A DNA stretch of 64,000 nt from Taenia hydatigena (taxonomy: Eukaryota > Platyhelminthes > Cestoda > Cyclophyllidea > Taeniidae), in assembly GCA_036345935.2 (NCBI GenBank), contig JADWOT020001640.1, positions 108,429 through 172,428 on the forward strand, given 5' to 3'. The translations under genes and the position numbers were made by a program. The notes under the pieces are model-generated. The model was not told where the DNA came from. It made no database searches and saw only the letters and a program-made list of their open reading frames with translations. This document shows, in pieces, positions 35,626 to 48,145 of the stretch. The number at the start of each line of letters is the position of its first letter. Within the stretch, counting starts at the first letter, position 1.

Positions 35626-38584
35626 CTATTTTAAGGGCGTCAGGGGGCCAATGGAAAAGAAATTGCAGAACTCAAAGATCAGGTGTTCTCCCTTCGCCCT
35701 CTCCTCCATCTCATGCATTGTTTCAGCATCGTCGCAACTGATAGCCCGGTTTAATTCACCTATCACGGTAGAACAATGGGTTGCGTCTTTGAGTGTGTCG
35801 TTTGATAGAAATTCAGACTCCCTCTACAAAGTCGATCACTGCATACTTTACTCGAATATATAGTTAAACAAAAGTGTAAATGAAATGGACTCAAATGCAT
35901 ATGGAAGAAGGAGGGAAGAGAACAAGGAAGGCAGTGCCACAGTCCTGTTCTGAGATATCCAACGATGACTATTTCCCATCCATTTCTCAACTTTCCTTCT
36001 GTGAACGTCTCGCCTTTGCCTCGCACCCAACTATCTTATCGTCCCTCTTGGCTGCACACTCGTGTTACTTTCTCTTCACCAGAGAGGCACAATAAATTTT
36101 GTTGTACTTCCTGATGCAAAGTAACAAATGTCCCTAAATGCGCATCTCTTAGCTGCATAGTAATCGTCAGAAGTGAGGCGTCAATTTTCATTGCTCTTAC
36201 TGCCCCTAAATGTCCGAAAGGTGTCCTTCCAAAAGGAAACATCGAAAGTTTATAGCCAGAAACAAGTAGTCGCGTCAAGGTGGTGCACTTAACCCAAAGC
36301 ACAGTAGTAACGGCGATTCCTCTCATTCATTTTCACTTCCTTTGCATGCACCATAATACACAAAATTCGGACAAGGTAAAGGTGCCCAAACGCAAGTTGC
36401 GCCTGTTCCCACAAAATTGCCTGCGAGGAACAGTGAAGCCTACATCAGACGACACCAGGAGACACCATGCGGCATGTGCTACTGGTCGAATTGCATGCGT
36501 CAGATTCGATGTGGTCAATCACAAAACAAGCTGTGAGACATACCCTTCTACGCCTTGTACCGTCTTCTATCTTTCACCCTGCTTCACACTGTCGTTCTTA
36601 TCATTCAGTTATTCGTCAATGTCTCTCTCTCGCAAAAAAGGATATTCTTATATGTAATCACTGCAGCAGAACTAGCATCGGATTATGACGGCCCCACCAC
36701 TACTACCAAGTAATCAGTAGCAGTGGTGGAAGGAACCGACTGCGAATTCGGTAGTATTTATGAGCAGTGATGTGCAGTGCAAAGTTGCAGTTACAAACTG
36801 TATGCTGCTACATCTTCTATTTTTAACTCGCTTTAAAGTAAAATTTGTCATTTTAGTAAACAATAGCAAATTGGCACTAACGGTAAATCTTCAAATGTTT
36901 TTAAACCAAATCACTTCCTCTTTTGAAAATTTAGTGCATCAGTTTAGATAAAGGTTTTCTCCATGCTGAAATACACTGAATATAACATCATGGCAAATCA
37001 AGGCTAACTATGTAGCATTTGATCGCAAAGGGTTAACACGTGACTACGTAATTGACAAATCGCGAAAATGACATTTATATTGCTATCAGGATAATAGTTA
37101 AATCGCTGCAATGACCGGAGAGAAGTAAAGCAAAGTTAGGCTGCACACCAAACAATGCAACTTCGATAACCGTCAGTGGCATTCAACTGATAATTTGTGA
37201 CCGTTATTTGTCAACTGCAGAGCTGTTGGTGTGACTCACCTCGATGCGAAGCTCATACACTTCACTGCCAGCACTCGGGTGATCTCTGCGCTTTATTCGG
37301 CGATGTGGTTAACAGTGTCTAATGTAAATTTTTTTCAAAGCTAAACAAATTGGCTGTAATTTGTTGTGCAGAATTGGGAGCAAGCATTGACTGCTCCACG
37401 CAAAACGAAGCTGATGTTTGAATCGTTGCGTAGGCGGTTCTGTATGATCTCGTGGATCACTTACACTAGATTTGAACGATGCGACTAATTGGCTCTGTGC
37501 AAGTTACTTGTTTAGGAGAGTGCGTTTTGGTTCTCTGTTCGTGCAAGTAGCCGTATTGAGTGTTGCGGGTTTCAGTCAATGGCCAATCGTTAATAGAAGT
37601 TCCAAACACTTCTTCAAGACGTGTTTGGAAGTTGATCACAAGGAAGTATCCTCTTGAATTCACAACCGACAATGCATAAAATGGATATTTTTTTGAGACA
37701 TACAGCGGACATCGGGAAAACTAGACAAAGTCATGGGGCATGCAGATCCTTGTCGTTCCCTTTGTAGGAGGGGCAGGAAAGCGTCAGATCGAAGAAATGC
37801 TTAGAGACAATCATGAATTCATAAATTGTAATTTATGTTTCCACTTTTATAGAAATATGCTATAATGTCTACCTAATGAGGTTAAAGAAAGCTAGTTCTG
37901 TTTTACAACCCTGCGTTAGTGTTTCTGTTTGCTTAGCCTCTTCTATGAACTCCGAATTTGCACACAAGAGAGACGCGGAATAAAACCACAAGGACCTTGG
38001 GACATTATTGTAAGTGGGTCAATGGTTGAACACACCCCACACATCCGCTGGCACGTAAGAGTTGGACAAAAGTTTGGTGCGGTGATATTACAAAATAAAC
38101 TTCTGTCTGCTTGTGTTTTTGCGACTCACTTCGATTTTGGGAATAACCATAGCATATTGGAGGCTGCCCTCTCGAACTTGATGCCACCAAATCGTCCATA
38201 AGTAAGAAAAAAATACCGGTATTATCTGTTCACTTTGATTTGCGAAGGGTGAATCATTTCAGCTGGAACAATTGTGATATATGATGCTCTAATAAAGCTT
38301 ACGCCAAGGGGTAAGACTTACGCGTAGGATATCAGACGCCATTTTACTGCTAAATGTCATCAGCATATGAGGCGCCACTTGGAGAAGTTGCACACCTCTA
38401 TTTCGACTACTGCCTCCAATAGCACCTATATCTGACTCACGTCATCCTCTCGCCTCGAAGGTGGCCGCAAAACCCTTCTGACAGTTGGATGGCAGTAAGC
38501 ACACTCATTCATCATTCGGATGACTTTTAGCACTACGACCACACTGGAGTAGTTGTGTGCAAAAATGGCTTGGGCGATCTTAGA
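35626..38584 (-). CDS. Unidentified multi-exon gene (3' end at 35,626)
   Basis: Seven exons linked by GT/AG sites, nearly all with compatible phase. (1) 38,584-38,441, contains FAHNYSSVVVVLKVIRMMNE, donor GAC|GTGAGT. (2) 38,225-38,130, contains WTIWWHQVREGSLQYAMV, donor GAA|GTGAGT. (3) From 38,047, contains MCGVCSTIDPLTIMS; end uncertain. (4) About 37,652-37,508, contains RLEEVFGTSINDWPLTETRN, donor CAA|GTAACT. (5) 36,420-36,294, contains AILWEQAQLAFGHLYLVRIL. (6) 36,205-36,080, contains ITMQLRDAHLGTFVTLHQEV. (7) 35,759-35,626, contains CDDAETMHEMEERAKGEHLI, ending TAG. The junctions from exon 4 to 7 keep one frame throughout. The 5' end is not found; it may lie above 38.6 kb. Helix-prone, with one aromatic/hydrophobic stretch (VFFSYLWTIWW). 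No family recognised. Confidence 0.6.
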
Positions 38585-39420
38585 CTTGTAATAGTTTTAG
38601 AGGCGTTGATGGGTTGAAAGCAACGGCGAATCAAAAGCAGTGTTAACATTAACTTATTAGTGGCTTTATGGGAGAAATGATTTCCCGATGTCTTTGTCTC
38701 CAAGTAGATGAGGCATTGACTGCTAATGAGGAGGATGAATGAGTCAAGCAAGTCTGTCGGGTGGACTTAGAGTCCAGTTGTGAGTCAGCATGTTTATTTC
38801 CCTGGGTTAGCAAGGTGCCAGCTTAATAATTGCAAGAAATTTGATAAGTCTAAGCAAACATTTGCACATGTTTTACGCAAAATCGTATGAGAATATATGA
38901 GGTGGGTGAATAAGGGAGGAAAATAAAAAATCTTCGTTAGCTAAGTTTAAACTATGATCAAAGTAGATGATGCTTCATATGGGCACATTTAATCGTTAGT
39001 TTGCATAGTTTAAGCCTGTACCACGAGTTCACGCAATGAACTCCTTCATGCAAGCATCTGCACTAAACATTCCCGGAGGATTCACGACCACGGGTAGTAC
39101 CACCTTAGGAGCAGTTTCCAAAGGTCATTTCCAATCCTTCTGTTAAGGTCGTCACGGATCATCTCAGCCGCAGCATACGCCCTTCTCACATCACCCCAAG
39201 GCTTGCCATTAACAACCAAGGATCATTTAGGCTTGCATTCGTTTTCCGCCGCCATCAATATACCTCACGAGTCTTCGCTGGAGCCAAAGGTGGGTGTGAT
39301 ACGAGGGCAGAATATGCACTACCCAAGTGCAGAAGCTCAGGACACCGTCACCATGGCCTGCAGTCAATGCTGGCTGGTTTAAGAACAAAAACGCAGACTT
39401 CAGTGTCCGTGTAAACAAAT

Positions 39421-39930
39421 CAAAGAATTATAAGTCAAATCCAAGTGCCACATTTACTCGCAGTTAAAGCACGCCATTGAATATTAGCGCATGCTTACCG
39501 CTTGTGCACTGCAGCCAATCTCTTGGCTTCTTCAAGGTCACCTTAGGTCCTTCAACGCACGCCACGCCTGCATTCATTCACACCTACGCACACACGTCTC
39601 GTGCCAAACGCAGAAACCGCGTTGCTAGGCCTTTACGACGCGTTCCCTTAGCGGAAAGTGGAGACGGTGGTGAATTCGGATGATAAAGCAGAATTATTTC
39701 CTATTCACACATTTGACGTCTTCCGTAAACGTGGCAAGCTCATTGATCTACGTACTACTGTGAGGTGACGGACATGGATTTTATGCTCCAAATTCTAGAC
39801 AAAGAATGGAAAAAGTTCCAAGGCACATCAACTGGTTCTAGCAGCTAAATTTCCACTTTTTCCAAGGGTACTCATTACTGGACAGGACGGAATGGCAATG
39901 CAGTGGAAACGGTTTTCTACAGAGTACGTG
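39421..39930 (+). repeat. Inner inverted repeat, left arm
   Basis: Reverse complement of 40,845-41,298. Shared blocks, outside in: 'attgaatat', 'gcagccaatctct', 'accttaggtccttca', 'cgcacgcc', 'cccttagcg', 'gagacggtgg', 'gatgataaagc', 'gaattattt', 'attgatctac', 'gaggtgacg', 'attttatg', 'ctagacaaa', 'aaatttccactt' and 'aaacggttttctac'. It is unrelated in sequence to the outer palindrome arms. Confidence 0.85.
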
Positions 39931-40844
39931 ATTATCGCTTCCTTCATTCACCCTCTTTTAGCATTGTCGAGGTTGTCATCAACTATGCATACACAAGCAG
40001 ACTTACGATGTTTGCAGGGAATGCTACACAACTGTATCCACTGGCACAATCTCGGCTCCGGGGAAATGGCTTTCTGTTGTGGAGTTTTTAAGAACGTGGT
40101 GGAGGAAGCCTTTTCTAGTGATAAAATCTGGCCGACTAAAGAATCTCTCTGGACAATGTAGCAGAGGTGTGGTCGATGGTCAATGCTACGCTGGGACGTG
40201 GACTGATGAACTGTGTATTCAACTGATGGCAAAACATTTTGAAGATCTGTGCTTGCGAAGGGAGATACTGATGCAGACAACAACCAATACTTCGAGACGA
40301 TGCTGGAAAGCAAACTACTGAAAGGCATGAGTGGGAAAACAAGGTTCCGAGCGATTTGCAATTGGCTAGAAGCAGGTGTTGGTGGGTTTGACGTGGAGAA
40401 AAAGGCAGAGGTATTTGGGAAGATGATTTCGAGGATTGAGTTGACAAGGCTTCCCACACAATGTCAAACCAAATACTGGGCGTTTGCAAGAGGACACTCA
40501 GAACTGTCTATTAGCGGTATGTACAGTGAATGGGTGAATTGCTTAAAGGACGTGAGATTTTGAGGTGAGAAATTTTGATGGATAACTGGATGACTAGTAA
40601 AGACACACGGACATGGGCAGAGGGTGAAGAGCTTTGTGATGAATAAAGTAGATCTATCCCTTTCTGGCAGCCAAATGAGTGTTAAACACATTTGTCTGCT
40701 TCAACCTGAGGAGGAGACATTGATCTCCAGAAGAAGCAAAGGGGATAGATTACTGCTCTTCCAAGAGAATTGTATCGATTGTGAAATCCTACAATGCCAC
40801 ACTGCATGATGTCTTCCATTGACTAACATTCTAGTATCAGTAAG
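39931..40844. other. Loop of the inner inverted repeat; open frames of unknown meaning
   Basis: About 0.9 kb between the inner arms. Open frames occur on both strands (minus 40,457-39,948, 169 codons; plus about 40,249-40,563). The plus frame has protein-like composition (KLLKGMSGKTRFRAICNWLE) and a possible donor after EAG. No transposase motif or other domain is recognised, and I do not call a gene. Confidence 0.3.
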
Positions 40845-41298
40845 TACGCACCCCGTAGAAAACCGTTTTTATTGGGTTGCCATTTTATCCTGTTAAGAGA
40901 TTAGTACCCCGAAGTAAGTGGAAATTTGGCTGCTGGAACCAGTCCATATGCCTCGACACCTTTTCCATTTTTTGTCTAGAAGTCGGATCATAAAACCCAT
41001 GTTCGTCACCTCATGCTACTTTGTAGATCAATGGGCTTGTCTTGTTCACAGAAGAGTCGAATCTGTGAATAAGAAATAATTCAGCTTTATCATCAGATTT
41101 CTCCACCGTCTCTATTTGTCGCTAAGGGATTGCGTTGTAAAACATGGCGTGCGCTGAAGGACCTTAGGTGACTGAGGAAGGCGAGAGATTGGCTGCAATG
41201 CACAAGTGGTTGGTAAGCCTGCGCTGACTGATATTCAATTGGGGGCTTCAACTGTGCTTAACTGTGACGCTTGGAATCGCAAGGCTAAGTTATCTTTG
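40845..41298 (-). repeat. Inner inverted repeat, right arm
   Basis: Partner of 39,421-39,930. The whole inner structure spans 1,878 bp with arms of about 450-510 bp, at roughly 75% identity by eye. No target-site duplication is visible at 39,417-39,420 against 41,299 onward. Confidence 0.85.
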
Positions 41299-41299
41299 C

Positions 41300-43720
41300 T
41301 TCAGAGATGGCAGGACGGGACGACGATTGCTGTCATCGCATTACAACTATAGAGGACAGTACGGTGGAATGGCTGCTATTGCGTGAGAAGAGAAAAGAGA
41401 ATTGGCTAAAGGAATGAAATGCATGGAAGAAATTTAAGGAAATGCAACTTTCAAGGCAAGTGGTAGAAACCGGAAACTCGTTTTGTGCAAACTGCTGCTG
41501 CTTCCGCGGTTGATGGTGATTCCAGCTGTTTGTGGCCGCAATTCGTAGGCGCTCAACTCTTTGAAGGGCTAAGAGTAGGTGTTAATTATGTGACAGGTTC
41601 CACGGATTGATTCGTCAAGACAGCAAACTCCTTTCCTTTACGTTTTATGCTTTCAATGACTAGTGCTGGATCCTCTACAACTTTTGACTCGTTATTTGTT
41701 TGTTCCTGCCCTCTACCATCTTCCTTACCTTACTTCTTTCTCCTTCTCGCTCTTATTCCATGTGAATCACGCATTGAAGGAGTTTTTATTTGATTGCACA
41801 ATTCGGTATTGTGCTGCCTCTGCATTTGTGTGGCCATGGCATGGGGGAATTCTGAATCAACTTCATTGAACAGGGTTCTCAGGAAGATAATGCTAATGTT
41901 ATAACCATCTCTTCAACTTACCATTAGCGGTGAATTGCTAACTTCTAGTCCTGTGAGCTGGAACAGAGTAATTTTGTTCTTGACGCAGCACTTTGACATT
42001 TAACATTAAATCACTGCATGGAGATGGGTCAATGCGGTCAGGGTTGGTCACTTCGTAGAGTGCAGTGGCATGACATCAAGCAGAAGCGAGGGATCAATGA
42101 CGAAAATGAATAATTTTGGAACAAGCAGATCACTAAACCATTTTTGAGTTATGTTGATGGACAAATTTATAAATTGTTGGAAGATACCGCTGCCTAGCTG
42201 TCATGAAAACATCCTTGCTCTAACCACTTTTTTCGAGCACTTCGTTCCCATCTACATTCGCAGCTACTGTTTCGATCTCGTGAAGGCTTGGTACATCAAG
42301 AGATCTGTCTTTAGCCTCGGCGCAGCCTTGCCGATCATCACAATGACAGTAAAAGCAAAATGTAAATGTGAAGAGTTGTAACAGATAGTTTAGATTTGGT
42401 GTCAACATTTTAATCTATTCAACTGAGGAAATGCTCTCCGTTCTTGAAGGGAAAACTGATTGCTTGTTAATGTTCTCATCTCAAGCGACTTCCCACCCCT
42501 CACCTGGTCATGCGGTTTCGTTAAGTTTTGCTATTGTGTAATAGGAACTTGACAGCTGCCGTCCAATGGCAAAATAATGCATTTTACTACCCCGCTCGCG
42601 TAGAACGGTTGTTGCTTCTCGTCACGTTTGATGCTGGAAGAGGATACGTTACATTAGGTAATGTTTGACCCCGTGTTCTGACAATTTTTGACGAGTTAGT
42701 TGGTCAACCTCGTCTAACATCTGCATTTGGCTGGGACATTTTTGCATGGCAACTGTGGACGAGGCGGATGGGCTTTGGGAGACCTAGGGAGATGTGGCCA
42801 CCATGGCAGAGACATAGATGTCTTCTGCTGATTTTGCGACCTGATCAAGTGAGATCTTTTCATTTAAAATTAGGAGTGTAAGTGCAATCGAGTACTGCAT
42901 AGAGTCTGTATTTACGGGGGATTATGAATTGTAGACAGGCTACTTTAAGCATTCCGTATCAAGGTTGGAAAATCACACCGGGCGGAGCTTAAGCAAACCA
43001 AAGTATACATTATTTCTACTTATAGTTCTGCATAATCCATCTAAAAGCAAGGTAAGTTAGATAGATTGAAGTAGATGGAGAAACTAAAGAGCTGTTCACG
43101 TGTTTTGCAATATTTTTTCATCACATTCTCTAGCCGCAATCGTAAGTAGGTGTCGGTGAATTGGAATTTATCAAAGTTTGGTCTGTTCGAATGACGAAAT
43201 AAGGGGGAGATTGAGAGAGCGAATTATGCACACATGTTCAAACACAGCGTAAATTCTATGTGGACCAGAAAAACGCGGCAAAGTAAGTCAGAGGCCCAGA
43301 GCTTTTTGCTTCCATCACCCCTATGTGTACTAACCCAGATCGACGCAGCATAATCACGGTAGCGCGATGGTTTTAAGCAAAAGGATCCGTTTGTAATCAC
43401 CTGATGGGAGGTGCAAGGTCAATTCTCTCAATGTCTTACTGACACAAGCCGCCAATGAGTTAGCATTAAGCTGGATCACTCTTGAGCTTCTAAGTGGAAA
43501 AACGCAAGAGAGAGACTGTGGAAATGGAAACAATAGAGCGGTTCACAATGCCTATTGAGGATGTGATTGCACTGAGTTCTGGTTCATGGAGATGTGGGAC
43601 CGTTGCTTCCCACTGTTATAAATGCTGCCAGTGGAAGATGCTTGCACACTCGAATTTGCTGTAATACGACCCAATTCGCATTTTCTTATGGTGAGATGGC
43701 AAGGATAAATGCAAGCTTAG
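41300..43720. other. No gene recognised
   Basis: Between the inner inverted repeat and the 3' end of the 43.7-kb gene. Short frames only. It is not visibly homologous to the corresponding left-side stretch (35.6-39.4 kb). Confidence 0.35.
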
Positions 43721-43729
43721 TGTAGCATA

Positions 43730-46574
43730 TCACGTGATTGGAGACGCAAAAATAGTAGCTGTGGTCGTTGTGGCAACAAAAAGAAAGTCAGCGTTTAAGG
43801 AAGTTACAATTTCTGCGACATTTAACGGGAAACTTGAAGATACAAGTCCTCGATGGGACTGACTGATAAAAAGTGTTGAACTAAGAGTCGGTACTCTGGC
43901 AAGTACAGTGCTTACAATCACCGTAAGTGCTGTGAAAAGGACTGCTTCGATGCTGGTAGATTTGTGCTTTAGAAGGAAACAAGGAAGATGGATTATGTAG
44001 TGTTTATTTATCGAACTAGTTTGACCAACTTTATCTACTCGTCAAGTAGCAAGTCGAGTGCAGAAGATGGAGGAAATGTGGGAAGCTGAGCTTATGTTTT
44101 TACGAGTCATTTGGAATATACGGGTTATTATACAGACGGTTAGGCAAATACACTTTTGGAATTGCACTGAAGGGATGAGATACTCACATTTATCTGTACT
44201 GTACTGGTGCGTGTAGAACGACCCATTTGCACGTCTCCGTCTTATTTGACAAGGTAGCCGATTGCAATCGTCTTGAATAGCATTCGAGGCGGCGACACAA
44301 ATAGCAGCAGTGGCAGTGTCGGGATTGACGCTACCAAATCGCACACGGTTCGCAAAGCATTGTGAGACTTGCTAAGAAATTTTTCATTTTGGATGCCTAG
44401 CGGTAAGAGAATGTGACAGAGAAGGAGACGTAGAAAAATGTAGATGCAAGTGAGGAGGGGGAGGAGTAGAACGAACTGGGTGAAACCTTGCTATTCTTAT
44501 ATGTGGCCTAGAAACCACACGAACATTAATATTTCCGGTGGACGCATCAGTGGGTGGATGCTCGTAGAACGTTGGATGCACTTTGTTGTTTTCAGCTGCA
44601 AGGAATATTACCAATGATACGGGAGGAATTGCAAGAGAGGAAGTCAAACGCATTTTTCAGTTTTTCAGCTTAAAAATTTAAAAAAAATACACTGGTACAA
44701 TAGCCACTGACTGCTGTTATATATCAACTGCTGGCCGCTTATATTACGTTGGTAGATTTAGTTGAAATATTTTATAAAGGGTCCGAATGCAAATTTCTGC
44801 AGTAGAGCATTTGACAGGGCTGACCTTACAGTTCTGCAGCTTTGCATGATGCAACCAGAGTCGCTTTAAAAGATCATTTGGCTTTAGGCAGAAATGAATC
44901 TGCACCGCATTAAACAGTCCGTTAAGTGAAGCTTGGCAGGTGGCCACTAAAGCATTCTGAAGTGCTCACGAGATACATATTAGTGACTCTAAGGATGCGT
45001 GAACGCGAAATGAAGAGACAAGGAATAGGTAGATTTGGCATTGATAGATATGAATACGGGATAGACGATTGCTGAATGATCGGATAAATGGACGAATGGT
45101 TGAATGCGCATGGAAAAGACGTGAGACCAAAGGTTTAAAAGAGGATTAGGAGGCGCCTGATGTCTCCTGGCTATATTAATACGGTATGAGTAAATATGGG
45201 CGTGATAATATGACGTCTTCCAAGAGAGTGGATAAGTTGACGTTTTCGGATGTGAATGAGGGTGCGTTGATGGGCCAATGACTGAATGGGTGCACCATGA
45301 ATAAAGGTAGCAATTCAAGTGGGCAATTGACTGTCTAGAGGTAAAGCGAATGGGTGTTGAAAGAAAAAGTCGGGAATGGACCTCAAATATGTGCAGGCTC
45401 AAAGGTTTTATGGAAGCTACAACATTTGCAAGCAGATCACTGCTATCAGCAAAAGTGATTGATGAGACTACGCATCTCAAGTCGCCTATGCTAGTGTAAC
45501 GATGGCATAAAATCTTAAGGCCTAGCAGGCAGGAAAACATTATCATGCAAATGGGAGATGTAACATATAAGGCTTGATCCTATTCAATTATTTCTCCTTT
45601 GCAAGGATAAGAAAGCGCTGTCGGAGATGCATTCTCCTTTGCAATTAACTGTTCCCTTTAAGACCTCACCAGCACCCGCAGAGCCACCGACATCAGGCAA
45701 AATTCTTGCGTGTTGCTTCATATCTCTACTTTATCAGTCGAGTGACTTCCTGCGCTCTCATCACGAATGGATTTGGAAAGGGCAACAGATATGTGTGCAA
45801 GAGCACAACACGATAAACCCATATTCAATCGCTCCCTTAAATGAGCGCAATCAAATCATGGCGAGCAAACTAATCAGCAGAATCTAGTTTTGTGAGAATT
45901 TTATTTTCAGGTAAGTCGTAATCAATAAAACTCTTTTGTTTTTGAAAGAGGCAGTGATTTGATGGAAAGGGATTTTAACATACCAGACATGCACAAATGT
46001 TGCTCTTAGAATCATGAAAGCTTGTTATATTTTTGTTAAACAGAATGAGTCTGAGACGACCTCAACAAGCCATAAAAAGGGAACGCTAAGTTAGGCATTC
46101 TGAAATACAATGCAACAAACGCTAGATCCCTTGCATGTAGCTCCCTTTTAACTCATGTGAGGTCTTTCATTGGCAAAGGAGTAAAACATTCATTTGTCAT
46201 CTTGATTAAGAGTGTGTAGGTAATGTCCGTCCAAAAACAAGTTACTCAAGAGCAGCAACTTGCCCCAGAGACTTGCCACTGCGTGCAGTGCCATCGCAAT
46301 GCCATCTCATTTGTACGTGCCTAAATAAGGTCTCACCTGAATGCCTCACACAGTAGTCGGACCTCGGCACAAGCTCAATGCAGCCTCATTACCCAAGTAT
46401 TAAGTTTTAGGCAAGCATCCATCCCACACATGCGCGTTGGTGAGACTCCACCTGTGAAAAAAATAGTCTTTTTTCCAAGCCTTCTGGTAAGAATATCGCA
46501 GTTTGCACTACAAGCGTTATTGCCATTTTCACCACCAGAGTAAGTAAGGAGGCTCCTCGTGGTGCCGCAGTGTG
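43730..46574 (-). CDS. Unidentified multi-exon gene (3' end at 43,730)
   Basis: Five 3' exons form one uninterrupted frame across consensus-like sites: 45,490-45,382 (GDLRCVVSSITFADSSDLLA), 44,956-44,830 (ASLNGLFNAVQIHFCLKPND; donor GTAAGG), 44,595 to about 44,519 (ENNKVHPTFYEHPPTDAS; acceptor TTGCAG), 44,371-44,188 (FGSVNPDTATAAICVAASNA; donor GTGAGT) and 43,929-43,730 (SSSFPLNVAEIVTSLNADFL; stop TGA). Phases match at each of the four junctions. A likely upstream exon, 46,574-46,452 (41 codons, KMAITLVVQTAIFLPEGLEK; acceptor TTTTTAG, donor CAG|GTGGAG), ends in phase 0, so at least one exon between it and 45,490 is missing from the model. The 5' end is not found. Paired cysteines occur in the fourth of the five exons. 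No domain family recognised; function unknown. Confidence 0.6.
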
Positions 46575-47918
46575 CTAAAAAGGTAATACTACCGCATTTA
46601 TTGTGATGAAGAGGGTAGAGGTATCGCGATGCGCGCTCCAAGCTATGCTTACAAGAATGCCTTCAAAGGCTGTTCCGTAGGTTTCTCTATATACAATGTT
46701 TCTCTGTTAGCAAGCTCTGTACGGTCAATGGCAATTCATCCCGCTTCGACTCTTGGGTCCAATCGAGATGCGAACAATGCTTCCGTCCTCCTCCCCACAG
46801 ACCTTCACTTCTAAAGATCAGGCAGTGTCTAGTGCGTCGCCCTCGTAGTAGTCGCTGATGGCCACTGAGGAAATGACAAGGACACCGAATGCTTCTGAAT
46901 GAAGGCATACTTTCTGCTCCTCCTCCTCCCTTACCTCTTTATCATCTTGTGTAGTTTACAGTTACTTGGTTTGGTAGCAGTTTCCAACACTCCTCATCAG
47001 ATGTGCTAACATTTAAAAACAAAGCACTTCACAAGAGTCACGGTCTAATTCCAATCTTTTAAATGCACGCGAGTGCCACTAAAATCTAGAGGATATGCAT
47101 ATACACAATTCATGGGAGACGAGGCTACAATCCTAGCTCTCTTCAACCTCAAATAATTTTCAAGTTTCGCTGCACAGGTAAGGGCTTTGCGATGACACTG
47201 GCGCTCAAAGTCCAATCAAATTTCGCATTGAAATACCTAGCCAAATTAATTTACGAAACTAAAATAAGCACCAAATAACCAATGTGGAAGATATTTAACT
47301 TCCCAGAAGAGAATATTGTTTGGACTTTGTGTTCATTTGATGCATCTATTGCCTCTGTTGGCTATTGTCTGCATATTTGAGGAGGAGGTCTAGAACCCTG
47401 TTTAACAGGACTCCTCGCTAACGTCATTTGTCCTCTGCAACATTTGATTACCCTGCTTAGTGCTTACCAATGCGTCGCTTGGCCTCTCAATTGACCACCA
47501 ACCCAATCTGAGGGCCTTGTTATTGCGTCATTATGTGTGGTATCCTCCCAAGGCAAGTGTTTTCGATGCAATCCTTGTTTAGGCTCACACACACGTATGT
47601 AATTTGGTGCTTTCCAGTTTTTATTTTTATCATTTTTTATGTAAGCCTAAATTTGAGCTCTGGATTGTACACTTCGACCCAGTTAATTCCATTCTTCCTT
47701 CTGATTCTGCGTGGTCACCTGCCCGTGTATCAGACCTCAGGTGACAGAGTTACTTAAGTTCCTGTCACAGGTCATAAAACAGTTGAATGAAATCAAAGCT
47801 ACAATAAATTGTAAATAAAAGTACGCTGCAATCGGCTCTATAAATCAAATTAGTTGCAAATGCCAAACGTTACAACAGTTAGGATATGCAAATAAGCAGT
47901 CAAAGCATGCGTTACATT

Positions 47919-48145
47919 TGTAGAGGGTTCCTCCTCTCTCTTCTGGTCGCCCTTGTTAGTAGAGGTTAGAACATGTCTCGACATCTTTATAGTAGAGGGA
48001 AAAAATTGTACAGCGAGGCAAAATACGGGATTCAGGCCGGGAAAGAGTCACGCTCTTGCGAGTCTCCACGCCGCTCCGCCACGAGGTTCAAATTGTTCTC
48101 CCGCCTCAGGCCTACAAAGCACATTTACAGAGTGTAAGCACTACA
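47919..48145. mobile_element. Solo LTR of a second LTR-element family
   Basis: 227 bp beginning TGTAGAGG and ending CACTACA, flanked by CATT at 47,915-47,918 and 48,146-48,149 (4-bp target duplication). It contains a TATA-like box (CTATAAAG on the minus strand). The left arm lacks it, although the left TRIM sits at nearly the same homologous point. Its last ~90 bp resemble 6,775-6,864. No interior or second LTR is nearby, so recombination between two LTRs has probably removed the rest. Orientation is undetermined. Confidence 0.72.

Noticed and set aside
39931..40844. Transposase gene inside the inner inverted repeat
   Set aside because: No DDE/DDD-type motif, helix-turn-helix or other transposase landmark recognised, and the open frames conflict on both strands.
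44989..45546. 185-codon single open frame
   Set aside because: Only its first part (45,490-45,382) behaves as an exon linked in phase to neighbours. The rest has intron-like composition.
35616..47062. The whole spacer as a continuation of the outer palindrome
   Set aside because: Comparing 35.6-39.4 kb with the reverse complement of 41.3-47.1 kb gave no convincing blocks. The inner inverted repeat has a different centre (about 40.36 kb against about 41.3-41.6 kb).
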